Positions 42,885 through 50,561 of a DNA stretch of 64,000 nucleotides are shown one piece after another. Both the position numbers and the translations under genes were made by a program. The stretch lies in contig NZ_UTBG01000255.1 of assembly GCF_900580675.1 (NCBI RefSeq), positions 62,001-126,000 on the forward strand. Reading direction: 5' to 3'. The notes below the pieces were generated by a model, which did not search any database, had not been told where the DNA came from, and saw nothing but the letters and a program-made list of their open reading frames with translations. The stretch's first letter is position 1. Every line of letters begins with the position of its first letter. Origin of the DNA: Pseudomonas viridiflava (GTDB lineage Bacteria; Pseudomonadota; Gammaproteobacteria; Pseudomonadales; Pseudomonadaceae).

Positions 42885-44924
42885 ATGAGTTATCAGGTTC
42901 TTGCACGTAAATGGCGTCCGCGCTCGTTCCGCGAAATGGTCGGCCAGACCCATGTGCTCAAGGCTCTGATCAATGCCTTGGACAGCCAACGGCTGCACCA
43001 CGCCTACCTGTTCACCGGTACGCGGGGCGTGGGCAAGACCACCATTGCCCGAATCATCGCCAAATGCCTGAACTGTGAAACCGGTATCACTTCCACGCCC
43101 TGCGGCACCTGTTCGGTGTGCCGGGAAATCGACGAAGGGCGCTTTGTCGACCTGATCGAGATCGACGCCGCGAGCCGCACCAAGGTCGAAGACACCCGCG
43201 AACTGCTCGACAACGTGCAGTACGCGCCGAGCCGTGGGCGCTTCAAGGTCTACCTGATCGACGAAGTGCATATGCTCTCCAGCCATTCCTTCAACGCCCT
43301 GTTGAAAACCCTGGAAGAGCCGCCGCCCTACGTCAAATTCATCCTGGCGACCACCGACCCGCAGAAACTGCCTGCAACGATTCTGTCGCGGTGCCTGCAG
43401 TTCTCCCTTAAAAACATGACGCCCGAGCGGGTGGTCGAGCATTTGACCCATGTGCTGGGCGTCGAAAACGTACCGTTCGAAGACGACGCACTGTGGCTGC
43501 TGGGCCGCGCGGCCGACGGCTCGATGCGTGACGCCATGAGCCTCACCGACCAGGCCATCGCCTTTGGTGAAGGCAAGGTCATGGCCGCCGATGTGCGCGC
43601 CATGCTTGGCACCCTGGACCACGGCCAGGTGTTCGACGTGCTGCACGCGCTGATCGAAGGCGACGCCAAGGCGCTGCTCGAAGCCGTGCGCCACCTGTCG
43701 GAGCAAGGCCCGGACTGGAACGGCGTGCTCTCGGAGATTCTCAATGTGCTGCACCGCGTCGCCATCGCCCAGGCCTTGCCTGAAGGTGTCGACAATGGCC
43801 ATGGCGACCGCGACCGCGTGTTGGCCCTGGCCCAGGCGCTGCCGGCCGAAGATGTGCAGTTCTATTACCAGATGGGCCTGATCGGCCGCCGGGACCTGCC
43901 CCTGGCGCCGGACCCGCGTGGTGGCTTTGAAATGGTCCTGCTGCGAATGCTGGCCTTCAGGCCGGCAGACTCGGCAGATGCGCCGAGACAGCCGCTAAAG
44001 CCAGTGGGGATCAGCCAGGCCACAGTTGATTCCGCCAAACCAGTGGCTGGCGCGGCGGTCGTTGCGCCAGTGGTTGCTGCGCCTGAACCTGTGGCTGCCG
44101 CGCCCGTGGTCGAGCCCGAGCCGGTTGTCGTGCCCGAGCCCGAGCCTCAGCCTATAGTCGACCTGCCCTGGAATGACCCGGTAGAGGCCGAAGCCGAGGT
44201 CGAGCTGCTGCCCGCCGTTGAGCCCGTGCTGGAAACCCTCGGCGAGCAGCCCGAGCTGACCCCGATGCCCGCGCCAACCCCGGACAGCGTGGTCCCGGCC
44301 GCGCCGGAGTGGGTGTCTGCGCCGGTGCCGGAGCCGACCGTGGCCCAGGTCGAGGCCGCCACCCCGGGCATCGACCTCGACGACGAGCCACCGCTGGACG
44401 AAGATTACATCGAGCCGGACATGGATTCGGCCTACAGCTATCTGGACGACCTGGCCAGCGAACACACCGCCGAGCCGGTTCCGGAGCCTGAGGCCGAGCC
44501 CGCAGCGGCACCGGCCACCGGCCTCGCCCTGCAATGGCTGGAGTTGTTCCCGAAGCTGCCGATCTCCGGCATGACCGGCAGCATCGCCGCCAACTGCACG
44601 CTGATTTCCATCGAAGGCGACCACTGGCTGTTGCACCTGGACCCGGCTCACAGCGCCCTGTTCAACGCGACCCAGCAGCGCCGCCTCAACGATGCCTTGA
44701 ACCAGTACCATGAGCGCACGCTGACCATCGCCATCGAGCTGATCAAGCCCGAGCAGGAAACCCCGGCCCAGGCCGCGACCCGTCGGCGTATCAACCGCCA
44801 GCGCGAGGCCGAGGAATCGATCAATGGCGATCCGCTCATCCAGCAAATGATGCAACAGTTCGGTGCGGTCGTCCGTCACGATACTATTGAACCTGTCGAA
44901 GCCCCGGTGCCCCAGGCGTCATAA
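42885..44924 (+). CDS. dnaX: DNA polymerase III subunits tau/gamma
   Basis: A 679-residue clamp-loader ATPase. Walker A GTRGVGKTT (about residue 45), the four-Cys zinc site (CLNC ... PCGTCSVC), Walker B LIDEVHM and the sensor region ATTDPQKLPATILSRC are intact. A long Pro/Glu/Val/Ala-rich linker (about 375-530) precedes the C-terminal tau domain that contacts the alpha polymerase and DnaB. Start ATG at 42885 (MSYQVLARKWRPRSF). No A-AAA-AAG slippery site was seen for making gamma as in E. coli. Confidence 0.97.
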   Translation: MSYQVLARKWRPRSFREMVGQTHVLKALINALDSQRLHHAYLFTGTRGVGKTTIARIIAKCLNCETGITSTPCGTCSVCREIDEGRFVDLIEIDAASRTKVEDTRELLDNVQYAPSRGRFKVYLIDEVHMLSSHSFNALLKTLEEPPPYVKFILATTDPQKLPATILSRCLQFSLKNMTPERVVEHLTHVLGVENVPFEDDALWLLGRAADGSMRDAMSLTDQAIAFGEGKVMAADVRAMLGTLDHGQVFDVLHALIEGDAKALLEAVRHLSEQGPDWNGVLSEILNVLHRVAIAQALPEGVDNGHGDRDRVLALAQALPAEDVQFYYQMGLIGRRDLPLAPDPRGGFEMVLLRMLAFRPADSADAPRQPLKPVGISQATVDSAKPVAGAAVVAPVVAAPEPVAAAPVVEPEPVVVPEPEPQPIVDLPWNDPVEAEAEVELLPAVEPVLETLGEQPELTPMPAPTPDSVVPAAPEWVSAPVPEPTVAQVEAATPGIDLDDEPPLDEDYIEPDMDSAYSYLDDLASEHTAEPVPEPEAEPAAAPATGLALQWLELFPKLPISGMTGSIAANCTLISIEGDHWLLHLDPAHSALFNATQQRRLNDALNQYHERTLTIAIELIKPEQETPAQAATRRRINRQREAEESINGDPLIQQMMQQFGAVVRHDTIEPVEAPVPQAS

Positions 44925-44967
44925 CACCGGGCTACTTATTGATCCACGTACTTTTGAGGTGATTCCC

Positions 44968-45306
44968 ATGATGAAAGGTGGCATGGCCGGCCTGATGAAG
45001 CAGGCACAGCAGATGCAGGAAAAAATGGCCAAGATGCAGGAAGAACTGGCCAACGCCGAAGTCACCGGTAAAGCCGGTGGCGATATGGTCAGTGTGGTGA
45101 TGACCGGTCGTCACGACATCAAGCGCGTAAGCATCGACCCAAGCGTCTTGCCGGGCGCCAGCGAAGACGACCTGGAAATGCTCGAGGCGTTGTTCGCCGC
45201 GGCCGTCAACGACGCTGTGCGCAAGATCGAAGCCAACAGCCAGGAAAAAATGGGCGGCGTGACCGCCGGCATGCAGCTGCCACCGGGCATGAAGCTGCCG
45301 TTCTGA
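44968..45306 (+). CDS. ybaB: YbaB/EbfC family nucleoid-associated protein
   Basis: A 112-residue DNA-binding protein with the characteristic MKQAQQMQEKMAKMQEELAN helix, the GGDMVSVVMTGRHDIKRVSIDP beta part (about 45-65) and an LPPGMKLPF tail. It forms tweezer-like dimers. GAGGTG six bases before ATG 44968 sets the start. It follows dnaX by 43 bases and is probably cotranscribed with it. Confidence 0.95.
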   Translation: MMKGGMAGLMKQAQQMQEKMAKMQEELANAEVTGKAGGDMVSVVMTGRHDIKRVSIDPSVLPGASEDDLEMLEALFAAAVNDAVRKIEANSQEKMGGVTAGMQLPPGMKLPF

Positions 45307-45328
45307 TCGGCAGGCTTAGCTAGACTCC

Positions 45329-45358
45329 AATGCCAGGCCCAGCGCCTGGCATTTTTGT
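45329..45358 (+). terminator. Intrinsic terminator after ybaB
   Basis: AATGCCAGGC / GCCTGGCATT forms a 10-bp stem with a 5-base loop and is followed by TTTGTTT. It separates dnaX-ybaB from the inserted oxidoreductase and recR. Confidence 0.9.
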
Positions 45359-45438
45359 TTGTGCTGATCCGATCGAACCCTGGCGTTGCAAACAGGGTCT
45401 GCACCCTATACCGACGGAATCGATAAAGGAGCCCCCTC

Positions 45439-46473
45439 ATGTCTCAAGAACCCATTCTCAACCAGCGCATTGTTCTGGTCTCGCGCCCACAAGGTGCGCC
45501 GACGCCGGAAAACTTTCGCCTGGAGCGTGTGAACCTGCCGGAGTTGGCTGACGGCCAGGTCCTCCTGAAAACCTTGTACCTGTCCCTCGACCCCTACATG
45601 CGCGGGCGGATGAGCGACGCACCGTCCTACGCTGCGCCGGTAGAAATCGACGAGGTGATGACCGGTGGTGCAGTCAGCCGAATCGAGCAATCGCGTAATC
45701 CTAAATTCGAGGTGGGCGACCTGGTGGTCGGGTCCACCGGCTGGCAGAGCCACAGCATTTCCGATGGCCGCAACCTGATGCCGGTGCCCAAGGGCCTGGA
45801 CAGCCCGTCCATGGCATTGGGCGTGCTGGGCATGCCCGGCATGACGGCCTACATGGGCCTGATGGACATCGGCCAGCCCAAGGCCGGGGAAACCCTGGTG
45901 GTAGCAGCCGCCTCCGGCGCCGTGGGCTCGGTGGTGGGGCAGGTGGCCAAGCTCAAGGGCCTGCGTGTGGTGGGTATCGCCGGTGGCGCCGACAAGTGCC
46001 GCTACGTAGTGGACGAACTGGGCTTTGATGCCTGCGTCGACCACAAGAGTGAGCAGTTCGCCGAAGAACTGGCCCAGGCCTGCTCCAATGGCATAGACAT
46101 CTATTTTGAAAATGTGGGCGGCAAGGTGTTCGACGCGGTGGTGCCTTTGCTCAACCCAAAAGCGCGCATCCCGCTGTGCGGCTTGATCGCCGGCTATAAC
46201 GCCCACGAGGCGCCCAGCGGTCCTGACCGTTTGCCGGCGCTGCAGCGCACCTTGCTGACCAAGCGCGTGCGTATCCAGGGCTTTATCGTGTTCGACGACT
46301 ACGGCGATCGCCAGCCCGAGTTCCTCAGCGCCATGGCGCCGTGGGTGCGCGACGGCAAGATCAAGTTCCGCGAAGACGTGGTCGAGGGCCTGGAGCAGGC
46401 GCCCGAAGCCTTTATCGGTCTGCTTGAGGGGCGCAACTTCGGCAAGTTGGTAGTACGCGTCGCGCAGGATTGA
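45439..46473 (+). CDS. NADP-dependent oxidoreductase, zinc-free MDR family (CurA/leukotriene B4 dehydrogenase-like)
   Basis: A 344-residue medium-chain dehydrogenase/reductase. Substrate-side motif YLSLDPYMRGRMSD (about 48-62), the nucleotide-binding AASGAVGSVVGQVAKLKGLRVVGIAGG in outline (about 157-183) and IYFENVGGKVFDAV are family marks. It lacks zinc-binding Cys clusters. It probably reduces activated double bonds of enones. A strong AAGGAG sets ATG 45439. It stands between ybaB and recR, which are normally adjacent. Confidence 0.9.
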   Translation: MSQEPILNQRIVLVSRPQGAPTPENFRLERVNLPELADGQVLLKTLYLSLDPYMRGRMSDAPSYAAPVEIDEVMTGGAVSRIEQSRNPKFEVGDLVVGSTGWQSHSISDGRNLMPVPKGLDSPSMALGVLGMPGMTAYMGLMDIGQPKAGETLVVAAASGAVGSVVGQVAKLKGLRVVGIAGGADKCRYVVDELGFDACVDHKSEQFAEELAQACSNGIDIYFENVGGKVFDAVVPLLNPKARIPLCGLIAGYNAHEAPSGPDRLPALQRTLLTKRVRIQGFIVFDDYGDRQPEFLSAMAPWVRDGKIKFREDVVEGLEQAPEAFIGLLEGRNFGKLVVRVAQD

Positions 46474-46539
46474 GGATTTGACGCTAATCCGGGGCGCGGG
46501 TATAAACCGCGTCTCGTTGTTTTGTCGGACCCATCGCCC

Positions 46540-47142
46540 ATGAGCTTCAGCCCCCTGATTCGCCAACTGATCGACGCCCTGCGCACCTTGCCGGGCGTGG
46601 GCCAGAAAACCGCCCAGCGTATGGCGCTGCAACTGCTGGAGCGTGATCGCAGCGGCGGCACCCGGTTGGCCCAGGCCCTGAGCCAGGCCATGACCGGCGT
46701 GGGCCACTGCCGTCAGTGCCGGACCCTCACCGAAGAAGAACTCTGCCCGCAATGCGCCGACCCTCGCCGCGACGACACGTTGCTGTGCGTGGTGGAAGGG
46801 CCGATGGATGTGTATGCGGTGGAGCAGACCGGGTATCGCGGGCGCTACTTCGTGCTCAAGGGCCACCTCTCGCCGCTTGATGGCCTGGGCCCTGAGGCCA
46901 TCGGTATTCCGCAACTGGTCGCGCGGATCGAAGAGCAGGCCACCTTTACCGAGGTGATCCTGGCCACCAACCCCACGGTGGAGGGCGAGGCGACGGCGCA
47001 TTACATCGCGCAATTGCTCACCAACAAAGGCCTGATCACTTCGCGCATCGCCCATGGCGTGCCGCTGGGTGGCGAGTTGGAGTTGGTGGATGGCGGCACG
47101 CTGGCGCATTCCTTTGCAGGCCGCAAACCCATCGCCCTTTAA
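46540..47142 (+). CDS. recR: Recombination protein RecR
   Basis: A 200-residue protein. N-terminal helix-hairpin-helix (LRTLPGVGQKTAQRMALQLL in part), a four-Cys zinc finger (CRQCRTLTEEELCPQCADP, about 57-75) and a Toprim domain (about 80-175, with VEGPMDVYAVEQTGYRG and ATNPTVEGEATAHYI). It acts with RecF and RecO to load RecA on gapped DNA. ATG at 46540. Confidence 0.96.
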   Translation: MSFSPLIRQLIDALRTLPGVGQKTAQRMALQLLERDRSGGTRLAQALSQAMTGVGHCRQCRTLTEEELCPQCADPRRDDTLLCVVEGPMDVYAVEQTGYRGRYFVLKGHLSPLDGLGPEAIGIPQLVARIEEQATFTEVILATNPTVEGEATAHYIAQLLTNKGLITSRIAHGVPLGGELELVDGGTLAHSFAGRKPIAL

Positions 47143-47159
47143 TGCACACCGCAATACCA

Positions 47160-47248
47160 ATGTGGGAGCTGGCTTGCCTGCGATAGCATCACCCCCGGTG
47201 TAGCTGATACACCTCGGTGCCTGCATCGCAGGCAAGCCAGCTCCCACT
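47160..47248. repeat. REP doublet (REPIN), GGCTTGCC subtype
   Basis: GTGGGAGCTGGCTTGCCTGC (47162 onward) faces an inverted copy ending at 47247, with an internal GTGTAGCTGATACAC palindrome in the loop region. It lies just after recR and may end its transcript. Confidence 0.9.
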
Positions 47249-47289
47249 TTGGTTTGGTGCAGTCAGTGGACTTTTCGTGCTACTTGAAA

Positions 47290-47307
47290 ACCAAGCAAGC
47301 GCTTGGT
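47290..47307. promoter_or_regulatory. TetR-like palindromic operator
   Basis: ACCAAGC-AAGC-GCTTGGT is a 7-bp inverted repeat with a 4-base spacer, 33 bases upstream of the acyl-CoA dehydrogenase start. Sites of this shape are bound by TetR-type regulators of acyl-CoA metabolism in pseudomonads. No such regulator gene is in the window. Confidence 0.55.
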
Positions 47308-47339
47308 AATTTCGCTCCACCCCACCGTGGAGCTTGCCG

Positions 47340-48483
47340 ATGTCTGCCTATCAGGACTACTTCGACCCCAGCCACCAATTGGTCCGCGACAGCGTGCGCC
47401 GTTTCGTCGAGCGCGAGATGTTGCCGGGCGTCGAGCAATGGGAAGAGGCGCAGAGCTTTCCCCGCGAGCTGTACCTCAAGGCAGGCGCAGCGGGGATCCT
47501 CGGCATCGGCTACCCCGAAGCCCTGGGTGGCAGCCACGAAGGTGATCTGTTCGCCAAGGTGGCGGCCAGCGAGGAGTTGATGCGCTGCGGTTCCGGTGGC
47601 GTGGTCGCTGGGTTGGGCTCGCTGGATATCGGCTTGCCGCCGGTCATCAAATGGGCACGCCCCGAGGTGCGCGAGCGCGTCGCGCCGCAGGTGCTGGCGG
47701 GCGAGAAGATCATCGCCCTGGCCGTCACCGAGCCCGGTGGCGGCTCCGATGTGGCCAACCTGCAGACCCGCGCCAGCCGCGACGGCGAGTTTTACCGTGT
47801 GAGCGGCAGCAAAACCTTTATCACCAGCGGCATCCGCGCCGACTTCTACACGGTGGCCGTACGCACCGGCGGGCTTCGCCGGCATCAGCCTGTTGCTGAT
47901 CGAAAAAAACACCCCAGGTTTCACCGTTGGCCAGCCGCTGAAGAAAATGGGCTGGTGGGCGTCGGACACGGCTGAATTATTCTTCGACGATTGCCGGGTG
48001 CCCGCAGGCAATTTGATCGGCGCCGAGAACATGGGCTTCGCCTGCATCATGGGCAACTTCCAAAGCGAGCGCCTGGCCTTGGCTTTGATGGCGAATATGA
48101 CCGCGCAGCTGGCCCTGGAGGAAAGCCTGAAATGGGCCGCCCAGCGCGAAGCGTTCGGCAAACCCATCGGCAAGTTCCAGGTGCTCAAGCATCGCCTGGC
48201 GGAAATGGCCACCGCCGTGGAAGTCTCACGGGAATTCACCTACCGCCAGGCGGCGAAGATGGCCGCCGGCAACAGTGTGATCAAGGAGATTTCGATGGCC
48301 AAGAACCTGGCCACCGACACTGCCGACCGCGTCACTTACGACGCCGTGCAAATTCTCGGCGGCCAGGGTTATATGCGCGGCAACCTGGTGGAGCGGCTGT
48401 ACCGCGACAACCGCATCCTGTCCATCGGTGGCGGCACCCGCGAAGTGATGAATGAAATCATCAGCAAGCAGATGGGGTTGTGA
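47340..48483 (+). pseudogene. Acyl-CoA dehydrogenase, frameshifted
   Basis: Two frames together make one acyl-CoA dehydrogenase. The first (47340-about 47870) starts MSAYQDYFDPSHQLVRDSV and includes the flavin/substrate motif LAVTEPGGGSDVANLQTRA. The second (about 47872-48483) resumes with FAGISLLLIEKNTPGF and includes the catalytic-base region, GGQGYMRGNLVERLYRDNR and GGGTREVMNEIISKQMGL. The break lies near ACCGGCGGGCTTCGCCGG at 47864-47881, where one extra base (or loss of two) shifts the frame; relatives would read about TGG-x-GFAG. Unshifted, the first frame stops at 47975. Either a recent mutation or a sequencing error; everything else looks intact. Confidence 0.88.
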
Positions 48484-48486
48484 TCT

Positions 48487-48563
48487 GCGCCGGCAAGCCC
48501 GGCTCCCACCTTTGATCGGTGAATACATTCAAAATGTGGGAGGGGGGCTTGCCCCCGATGAGG
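48487..48563. repeat. Pair of REP elements
   Basis: A minus-orientation REP (GGCAAGCCCGGCTCCCAC, 48492-48509) and a plus-orientation REP of the GGGGGCTTGCCCCCGAT subtype (48533-48563) lie tail to tail between the acyl-CoA dehydrogenase pseudogene and the convergent apt. Confidence 0.85.
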
Positions 48564-48579
48564 CCAGTGCAGACAAAGA

Positions 48580-49128
48580 CTACCGCTCAGTCAGGGAAAA
48601 CTGCGTCAGACAAAACGTCGGAATCCCCATGTCTTCCAGGCGCTGCGAGCCGCCCAGTTCCGGCAGGTCGATAATCGCCGCGGCTTCGAAGATCTTCGCG
48701 CCCATGCGCCGCGCCAGGTTGGCCGCTGCAATCAAGGTACCGCCGGTAGCGATCAAGTCATCGAACATCAGCACCGAGTCGCCTTCGCACAGGCTGTCGG
48801 CGTGCACTTCGAGGAAGGCCTCGCCGTATTCGGTCTGGTAAGCCTCGGCCAGCACGTCAGCCGGCAGCTTGCCTTGCTTGCGGAACAGGATCAGCGGCTT
48901 GTTCAGTTGGTAGGCGATGATCGAACCGATCAAAAAGCCCCGCGCGTCCATCGCGCCGATATGCGTGAAGTCGGCTTCAACATAACGTTGGGCAAAGCTA
49001 TCGGCCACCAGGCGCAGGGCCCTGGGCGATTGGAACAGCGGCGTGATGTCACGGAAGATCACCCCAGGCTTGGGGAAGTCGATGACAGGGCGGATCAGAG
49101 ATTTGATGTCGAACGAATCGAAAGTCAT
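48580..49128 (-). CDS. apt: Adenine phosphoribosyltransferase
   Basis: A 182-residue purine salvage enzyme that joins adenine and PRPP to AMP. The PRPP-binding motif VLMFDDLIATGGTL (about 120-133), the N-terminal IRPVIDFPKPGVIFRDITPL and FRKQGKLP fit the Apt family. ATG 49128 (MTFDSFDIKS). It lies 80 bases downstream of anr on the same strand. Confidence 0.95.
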   Translation of the reverse strand: MTFDSFDIKSLIRPVIDFPKPGVIFRDITPLFQSPRALRLVADSFAQRYVEADFTHIGAMDARGFLIGSIIAYQLNKPLILFRKQGKLPADVLAEAYQTEYGEAFLEVHADSLCEGDSVLMFDDLIATGGTLIAAANLARRMGAKIFEAAAIIDLPELGGSQRLEDMGIPTFCLTQFSLTER

Positions 49129-49207
49129 CGTCGAAGAGTCCTGGGCGGAAAACGGACTCGAAGTATACCTGCGGCCTCGCCGATTGGCGCGGCCGCGAGC
49201 CTTTGGG

Positions 49208-49942
49208 TCAACCTTCCAGCGAACCACCGGCCAGCGCGCACAGCTGGATCGGGTCGAGGATATGCACTTCCTTGCCTTCGGCGGCGATCAACGCGTTCTG
49301 CTGGAAGCGGGTAAATACGCGGGACACGGTTTCCACCGCGAGGCCCAGGTAGTTGCCGATTTCATTGCGCGACATGCTCAGGCGGAACTGGTTGGCCGAG
49401 AAACCCCGCGCGCGGAAGCGTGCCGACAGGTTGACCAGGAAAGTGGCGATGCGCTCGTCGGCGGTTTTCTTCGACAACAACAGCATCATTTGCTGGTCGT
49501 CACGAATCTCGCGGCTCATTACGCGCATCAACTGGCGGCGCAGCTGCGGCAGTTGCAGGGCCAGTTCGTCGAGGCGCTCGAAGGGGATTTCGCACACCGA
49601 CGTAGTCTCCAGCGCCTGGGCCGACACCGGGTGCATGTCGGTGTCCATGCCCGACAACCCCACCAGTTCGCTCGGCAGGTGGAAACCGGTGATCTGCTCT
49701 TCGCCGCCGTCGCTCAGGCTGAAGGTTTTCAATGCACCCGAGCGCACTGCATAGACGGAATCGAACTTGTCGCCCTGGCGAAACAGAAACTCGCCTTTTT
49801 TCAGCGGGCGCCCGCGTTTAACGATGTCGTCCAGCGCATCCATGTCTTCCAGATTCAACGAAAGTGGCAGGCAGAGGGGGGCCAGGCTGCAATCCTTGCA
49901 ATGGGCCTGGCCGTGAGCGCGCAGTTTGACTGGCTCGGACAT
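49208..49942 (-). CDS. anr: Anr, oxygen-sensing FNR-type transcriptional regulator
   Basis: A 244-residue CRP/FNR regulator. The N-terminal cysteine cluster CKDCSLAPLCLPLS together with a later Cys near residue 110 can hold the oxygen-labile 4Fe-4S centre. A cyclic-nucleotide-binding-like barrel (about 30-140) and a C-terminal helix-turn-helix (about 175-230, RNEIGNYLGLAVETVSRVFTRF in part) follow. It activates low-oxygen genes from TTGAT-N4-ATCAA boxes; matching boxes occur upstream of hemN and ccoG in this window. Confidence 0.96.
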   Translation of the reverse strand: MSEPVKLRAHGQAHCKDCSLAPLCLPLSLNLEDMDALDDIVKRGRPLKKGEFLFRQGDKFDSVYAVRSGALKTFSLSDGGEEQITGFHLPSELVGLSGMDTDMHPVSAQALETTSVCEIPFERLDELALQLPQLRRQLMRVMSREIRDDQQMMLLLSKKTADERIATFLVNLSARFRARGFSANQFRLSMSRNEIGNYLGLAVETVSRVFTRFQQNALIAAEGKEVHILDPIQLCALAGGSLEG

Positions 49943-50033
49943 TTCTTAAATCCTTGTGGGAAAACACACATAAGACGTAAGGGTAACGCACTGGGGTGCG
50001 CTGAGGCCAGCGTGTACAAAAAACCGGCAGCGG

Positions 50034-50064
50034 TATAAAGATTTTTGTATCGGCGCCGATACAA
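50034..50064 (+). promoter_or_regulatory. TATAAA box followed by perfect 20-bp palindrome
   Basis: A -10-like TATAAA at 50034-50039 would start transcription near 50046, where the perfect palindrome TTGTATCGGCGCCGATACAA (50045-50064) begins. Operator function at +1, or a 5' hairpin in the transcript, are both possible. The next gene starts at 50094. Confidence 0.55.
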
Positions 50065-50093
50065 GGGCATTCCTACACATCGGAGCTCGGACC

Positions 50094-50561
50094 ATGTCTG
50101 TTATCGCTGCCTACAATCCTGCCATCCGAGTTCCTACAGTGCCGGACGCAAAGCCAGCGGCCGGAACCGCCGTAAAGCCCCAGACCACTGCGCCTGCAGC
50201 TGAACCTGCAGTGGTGGAAGGCGTGACCGTGACGATTTCCGGCGCGGCGTTCAAGGCGGTGGCGGTGGCCAGTAAAGGCAACTCGGATATCGATGACAGC
50301 GGCCTGGACGACAGCGTCAAACAGATCCTCAAAATGGTCCGCAAGCTCAAGCAACAGATCGCCGAGAAAATGGCTGAGCTCCAGGCCGTCGCGAACAACA
50401 ATAGCCTGACCCCGGAACAGATCCGGGTGAAGACCAACAACATCCAGGGCGCTATCAGTTCCCTGCAGGCGGGTTTGATGACCGCCCAGGGCTCCCTGCT
50501 GAAAGCGATGAAAAGCATGAGTGCCGATGGCGCGCTCAAGGCCGCCTCGCTGGCGATATAA
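50094..50561 (+). CDS. Hypothetical coiled-coil protein
   Basis: A 155-residue protein not recognised as a known family. The N-terminal third is low-complexity (Ala, Pro, Thr, Val). VEGVTVTISGAAFKAVAVASKG follows, and the C-terminal half is strongly helical with heptad-like spacing (DDSVKQILKMVRKLKQQIAE ... IQGAISSLQAGLMTAQGSLLKAMK). No signal peptide or membrane segment is evident. It interrupts the usual anr-hemN neighbourhood and is convergent with hemN with no base between the two stop codons. GGAG precedes the ATG. Confidence 0.75.
   Translation: MSVIAAYNPAIRVPTVPDAKPAAGTAVKPQTTAPAAEPAVVEGVTVTISGAAFKAVAVASKGNSDIDDSGLDDSVKQILKMVRKLKQQIAEKMAELQAVANNNSLTPEQIRVKTNNIQGAISSLQAGLMTAQGSLLKAMKSMSADGALKAASLAI

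Noticed and set aside
42885..44924. Programmed frameshift in dnaX to make gamma
   Set aside because: No A-AAA-AAG slippery site with a downstream hairpin was found in the linker region, so only tau is annotated.
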